From Hemileia vastatrix (lineage: Eukaryota > Basidiomycota > Pucciniomycetes > Pucciniales > Zaghouaniaceae), in assembly GCA_030280995.1 (NCBI GenBank), contig JASXTE010000044.1, forward strand, positions 62,001 to 126,000: 64,000 nucleotides of DNA. The letters are read 5' to 3'. Below are positions 63,230-64,000 of the stretch, one piece after another (within the stretch, counting starts at the first letter, position 1; every line of letters starts with the position of its first letter). The notes under the pieces are model-generated. The model did no database searches. It was not told where the DNA came from and worked only from the letters and a program-made list of their open reading frames with translations. A program made the position numbers and the translations under genes.

Positions 63230-64000
63230 TTAATCCTCGTCTCGTCTTGAGAACCGTGTGAGTACTGCAACTACCTCGCAACGGAATAGAATAGAACAAA
63301 ACAGAACAGAACAGAACAGAACAGAACAAAACAGAACCCAACAGAACCCAAGACAAAACAATACAAAACAACAGAATAAGAGAGACCGAAAGGGCAGAGT
63401 AAAGAAAAAGGGAAAACGAGAAAAAGAACAAAAAGAGAAAATCAAAAAGAAAAAGCACTGATTGCACTGTGACTGTCGAGTTGGAGTTGAGTTGAGTTGG
63501 AGTGTATGTTCTATTGACTGTCGACTTTTGCCCTCTCGACAAAAAATACCTCGTGACTTGGCCATGACAAGGCAACCGGTTTCAATGTATTTCCCTGGAA
63601 AATAAAGGACTGAAAAAGTTGAAAAAAAGAAAAAAGTCAATTTCATCGTTGTTCTTTTTCTTCTCTTGATTTTTCATACCCTAAGAGTTGTTTCATTTGG
63701 TTTGCCTGTGTGTAAGTTGCCTCTTTCTCTCCCTTATCCTTCTTACTCTTGCACCAGCCAACCACGTTCAATAAATCAACCTGGGTGAGCAGGGAAAGAG
63801 AAACTGTAAAAGAAAGTGAATCAAACAACTGAATCAAAGTCAGTGAAATTGTAAAACACAGCATACTGACTGGATAGAACAGTATTTTTTCCCACCCAAG
63901 TGAAGGGACTTTATTCAGCCAAAGGCCACCAGTCAACTGATTGAAATCAAAGTAGGAATCGGAGACGAATGGATGAAGAGATGTATCAGTGAGTTCGAGT
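63230..64000 (-). other. Candidate exons of a minus-strand gene cut by the window edge
   Basis: Reading leftward from the edge, a 43-codon open segment (63871-64000: PFVSDSYFDFNQLTGGLWLN, then VPSLGWEKILFYP) meets a fair donor. Next is a 34-bp segment (63747-63780: VDLLNVVGWCK) with acceptor CTCACCCAG and donor GTAAGA. Then 63546-63594 (KYIETGCLVMAKSR) has acceptor TTTTCCAG and donor GAG|GTATTT, and a short last piece ends near 63230. The phases 0-1-1 agree, but each piece is short, the first donor is weak (CCA|GTCAGT), and I recognise no family. Confidence 0.25.
63296..63350. repeat. ACAGA pentanucleotide microsatellite
   Basis: A run of GAACA/ACAGA units with late C-containing variants. 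It is the reverse-complement type of the TTCTG run at 15922-15948. Confidence 0.9.

Noticed and set aside
63240..63290. GAGGTAGT word on the minus strand considered as let-7
   Set aside because: Only the seed-like start matches; the rest of the mature sequence and the hairpin are absent.

Overview
This is eukaryotic, animal-type DNA. Coding sequence is split by GT-AG introns (and one GC-AG intron), intergenic DNA is long, AT-leaning and full of simple repeats, and the recognisable proteins are metazoan. The G-protein gamma subunit is closest to the arthropod Ggamma30A type as I remember it, and the large Maf protein resembles insect Traffic jam. An arthropod is therefore the best guess; a chelicerate or mite is possible but unproven. 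I see no rRNA, tRNA, CRISPR array, transposase, reverse transcriptase or viral gene.

Layout. 1-6.39 kb: no supportable gene; short local repeats and one perfect 14-bp hairpin. 6.41-7.01 kb (+): two coding exons of a Ggamma30A/Ggamma13-like subunit ending in a CaaX box. 7.2-13.0 kb: no supportable gene. 13.04-14.95 kb (-): a complete four-coding-exon MAF1 gene (RNA polymerase III repressor), with one GC-AG intron and a 5'-UTR intron. 15.02-15.34 kb: a short head-to-head promoter interval. 15.34-25.58 kb (+): a CAP-Gly-domain gene made of small 5' exons plus a 5.6-kb exon encoding a very long low-complexity protein; it may continue through further exons to about 27.5 kb, where convergent poly(A) signals lie. 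27.6-48 kb: gene-poor, with weak hints of minus-strand exons. 48.36-49.78 kb (+): an intronless large-Maf bZIP factor (traffic jam/MAFB family). 49.8-64 kb: gene-poor and repeat-rich, with weak exon candidates near 57.2 kb (+) and 63.2-64.0 kb (-, cut by the window edge).

The genes are functionally independent: signalling (Ggamma), growth control of Pol III (MAF1), a cytoskeleton or adaptor-like CAP-Gly protein, and a developmental transcription factor set in a broad gene-poor territory. MAF1 and MAF share a name only. The most unusual object is the CAP-Gly gene, an atypical CAP-Gly domain joined to about 1,870 residues of acidic, Thr-, His-, Asn- and Gln-rich sequence, which I cannot assign to a known family. 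I did not find evidence for a new multi-gene system.
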